Shown here: positions 5,758 through 6,552 of the stretch, piece by piece
Layout: each line of letters begins with the position of its first letter
Position numbering within the stretch: the first letter of the stretch is position 1
From: Bacteroidales bacterium UBA2632
Lineage (GTDB): Bacteria; Bacteroidota; Bacteroidia; Bacteroidales; Dysgonomonadaceae
Reading direction: 5' to 3'
Length of the DNA: 6,552 nucleotides
Assembly: GCA_002359825.1 (NCBI GenBank)
Contig: DENY01000096.1
Span: forward strand, 641 to 7,192
Notes under the pieces: model-generated
What the model saw: only the letters and a program-made list of their open reading frames with translations
Told to the model about the DNA's origin: nothing
Database searches by the model: none
Translations under genes and position numbers: made by a program

Positions 5758-6552
5758 TTCTCAATTTGCGCATCGCACCTTTAGCTCCTCCAGCTTGTGT
5801 CATCATGCGCATCATTTTGCGCGTTTCGTCAAACTGTTTAATGAGTTTATTTACCTCTTGAACGTTTGTTCCGCTACCTTGGGCAATGCGTACACGTCTC
5901 GATCCATTCAGTATTTCGGGAGTTTCACGTTCGGCAGGCGTCATTGAGCGGATAATGGCTTCGATGCCTTTAAATGCATCATCATCGATATCCAAATCTT
6001 TGATTTGCTTGCCAACTCCAGGAATCATGGCTGCCAAATCTTTTAAATTACCCATTTTCTTGATCTGCTGTATTTGACCAATGAAATCGTTGAAGTCGAA
6101 TTGATTTTTGGCAATTTTCTTTTGTAAAATACGGGCTTCTTCTTCGTTATACTGCTCTTGTGCTTTTTCAACAAGCGAAACAATGTCACCCATGCCCAAT
6201 ATACGGTCGGCCATACGATCTGGGTGGAACACGTCTATTGCGTCTAATTTTTCGCCAGTACCAACAAATTTGATTGGTTTTTCTACTACCGAACGAATGG
6301 ATAGGGCCGCACCACCACGTGTATCACCATCAAGCTTTGTAAGTACAACACCGTCAAAGTTCAATCTATCGTTAAATTCTTTGGCTGTATTCACTGCATC
6401 TTGACCCGTCATTGCATCTACAACAAATAAAATCTCCTCCGGATTTACTGCTTTTTTAATTGCTGCGATTTCATTCATCATCACTTCATCCACAGCCAAT
6501 CGACCCGCAGTATCCACTATCACTAAGTCGTGACCATGTTGTTTGGCATAAA
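5750..6552 (-). CDS. ffh: Ffh, signal recognition particle GTPase (5' end missing)
   Basis: Ffh binds 4.5S RNA and signal sequences of nascent proteins and, with FtsY, delivers ribosomes to the inner membrane. The frame stays open to the window edge (codons read [18 protein letters not shown]), so the gene starts outside and the GTG at 6521-6523 is internal; 266 residues are visible, roughly the C-terminal 60 percent. Seen in order: the G3 region VDTAGRL (12-18), VDAMTGQDA (44-52), G4 TKLDGD (71-76) with TRGGAAL after it, the GTGE closing loop (97-100), then the helical M domain with the RNA-binding [11 protein letters not shown] (217-227). The tail is short, ending MRKLRRR, without a long Met-rich extension. 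folD follows on the same strand after 115 bases. Confidence 0.98.
   Translation of the reverse strand, partial: YAKQHGHDLVIVDTAGRLAVDEVMMNEIAAIKKAVNPEEILFVVDAMTGQDAVNTAKEFNDRLNFDGVVLTKLDGDTRGGAALSIRSVVEKPIKFVGTGEKLDAIDVFHPDRMADRILGMGDIVSLVEKAQEQYNEEEARILQKKIAKNQFDFNDFIGQIQQIKKMGNLKDLAAMIPGVGKQIKDLDIDDDAFKGIEAIIRSMTPAERETPEILNGSRRVRIAQGSGTNVQEVNKLIKQFDETRKMMRMMTQAGGAKGAMRKLRRR

Noticed and set aside
6521..6523. GTG as the start of ffh
   Set aside because: It is the Val of the conserved VDTAGRL region; the frame continues to the window edge and the N and most of the G domain are missing.
1..6552. CRISPR array, tRNA, rRNA, insertion sequence or phage genes
   Set aside because: No spaced direct repeats of CRISPR type, no cloverleaf sequence, and no transposase or integrase frame was seen on either strand.

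Overview
The window looks like a chromosomal segment of a Bacteroidetes bacterium, most likely from the order Bacteroidales. Reasons: low-GC coding sequence, ATG starts without a clear Shine-Dalgarno, a large outer-membrane barrel protein of Bacteroidetes style, the ffh/folD pair, and intergenic DNA packed with short repeat types that I associate with this phylum. The taxonomic call is inference; no rRNA is present.

Layout. The left part is on the plus strand. It holds the 3' end of a large outer-membrane beta-barrel gene (1-2444, start outside the window), then a 409-base non-coding stretch (2445-2853), then a small secreted beta-sandwich protein (2854-3429) closed by a strong intrinsic terminator (3503-3542). 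The right part is on the minus strand and converges on that terminator. Read in the direction of transcription it holds ffh (6552-5750, start outside the window), folD (5634-4753) and a secreted CapA-type metallophosphatase-fold protein (4666-3578).

The barrel protein has an Ig-like N-terminal region, a long barrel and two small C-terminal beta domains, which recalls fimbrial ushers. The small protein downstream has a signal peptide and a C-terminal strand pattern like that of pilin-type subunits. Together they may be an export platform and its substrate, a chaperone-usher-like surface system of Bacteroidetes. This is inference from architecture and adjacency; no chaperone gene is visible here.

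The most unusual DNA is the 409-base gap, a mosaic of at least four unrelated-looking repeats: two GTAG-headed hairpins of REP type whose stems differ in sequence but keep self-complementarity, a multi-hairpin repeat with competing stems, a fragment of a dispersed repeat, and a 7-bp tandem array ending 43 bases before the start codon of the small secreted protein. A second 7-bp array lies across the stop codon of ffh. The ffh and folD genes are ordinary housekeeping genes: protein targeting to the membrane and one-carbon folate metabolism.
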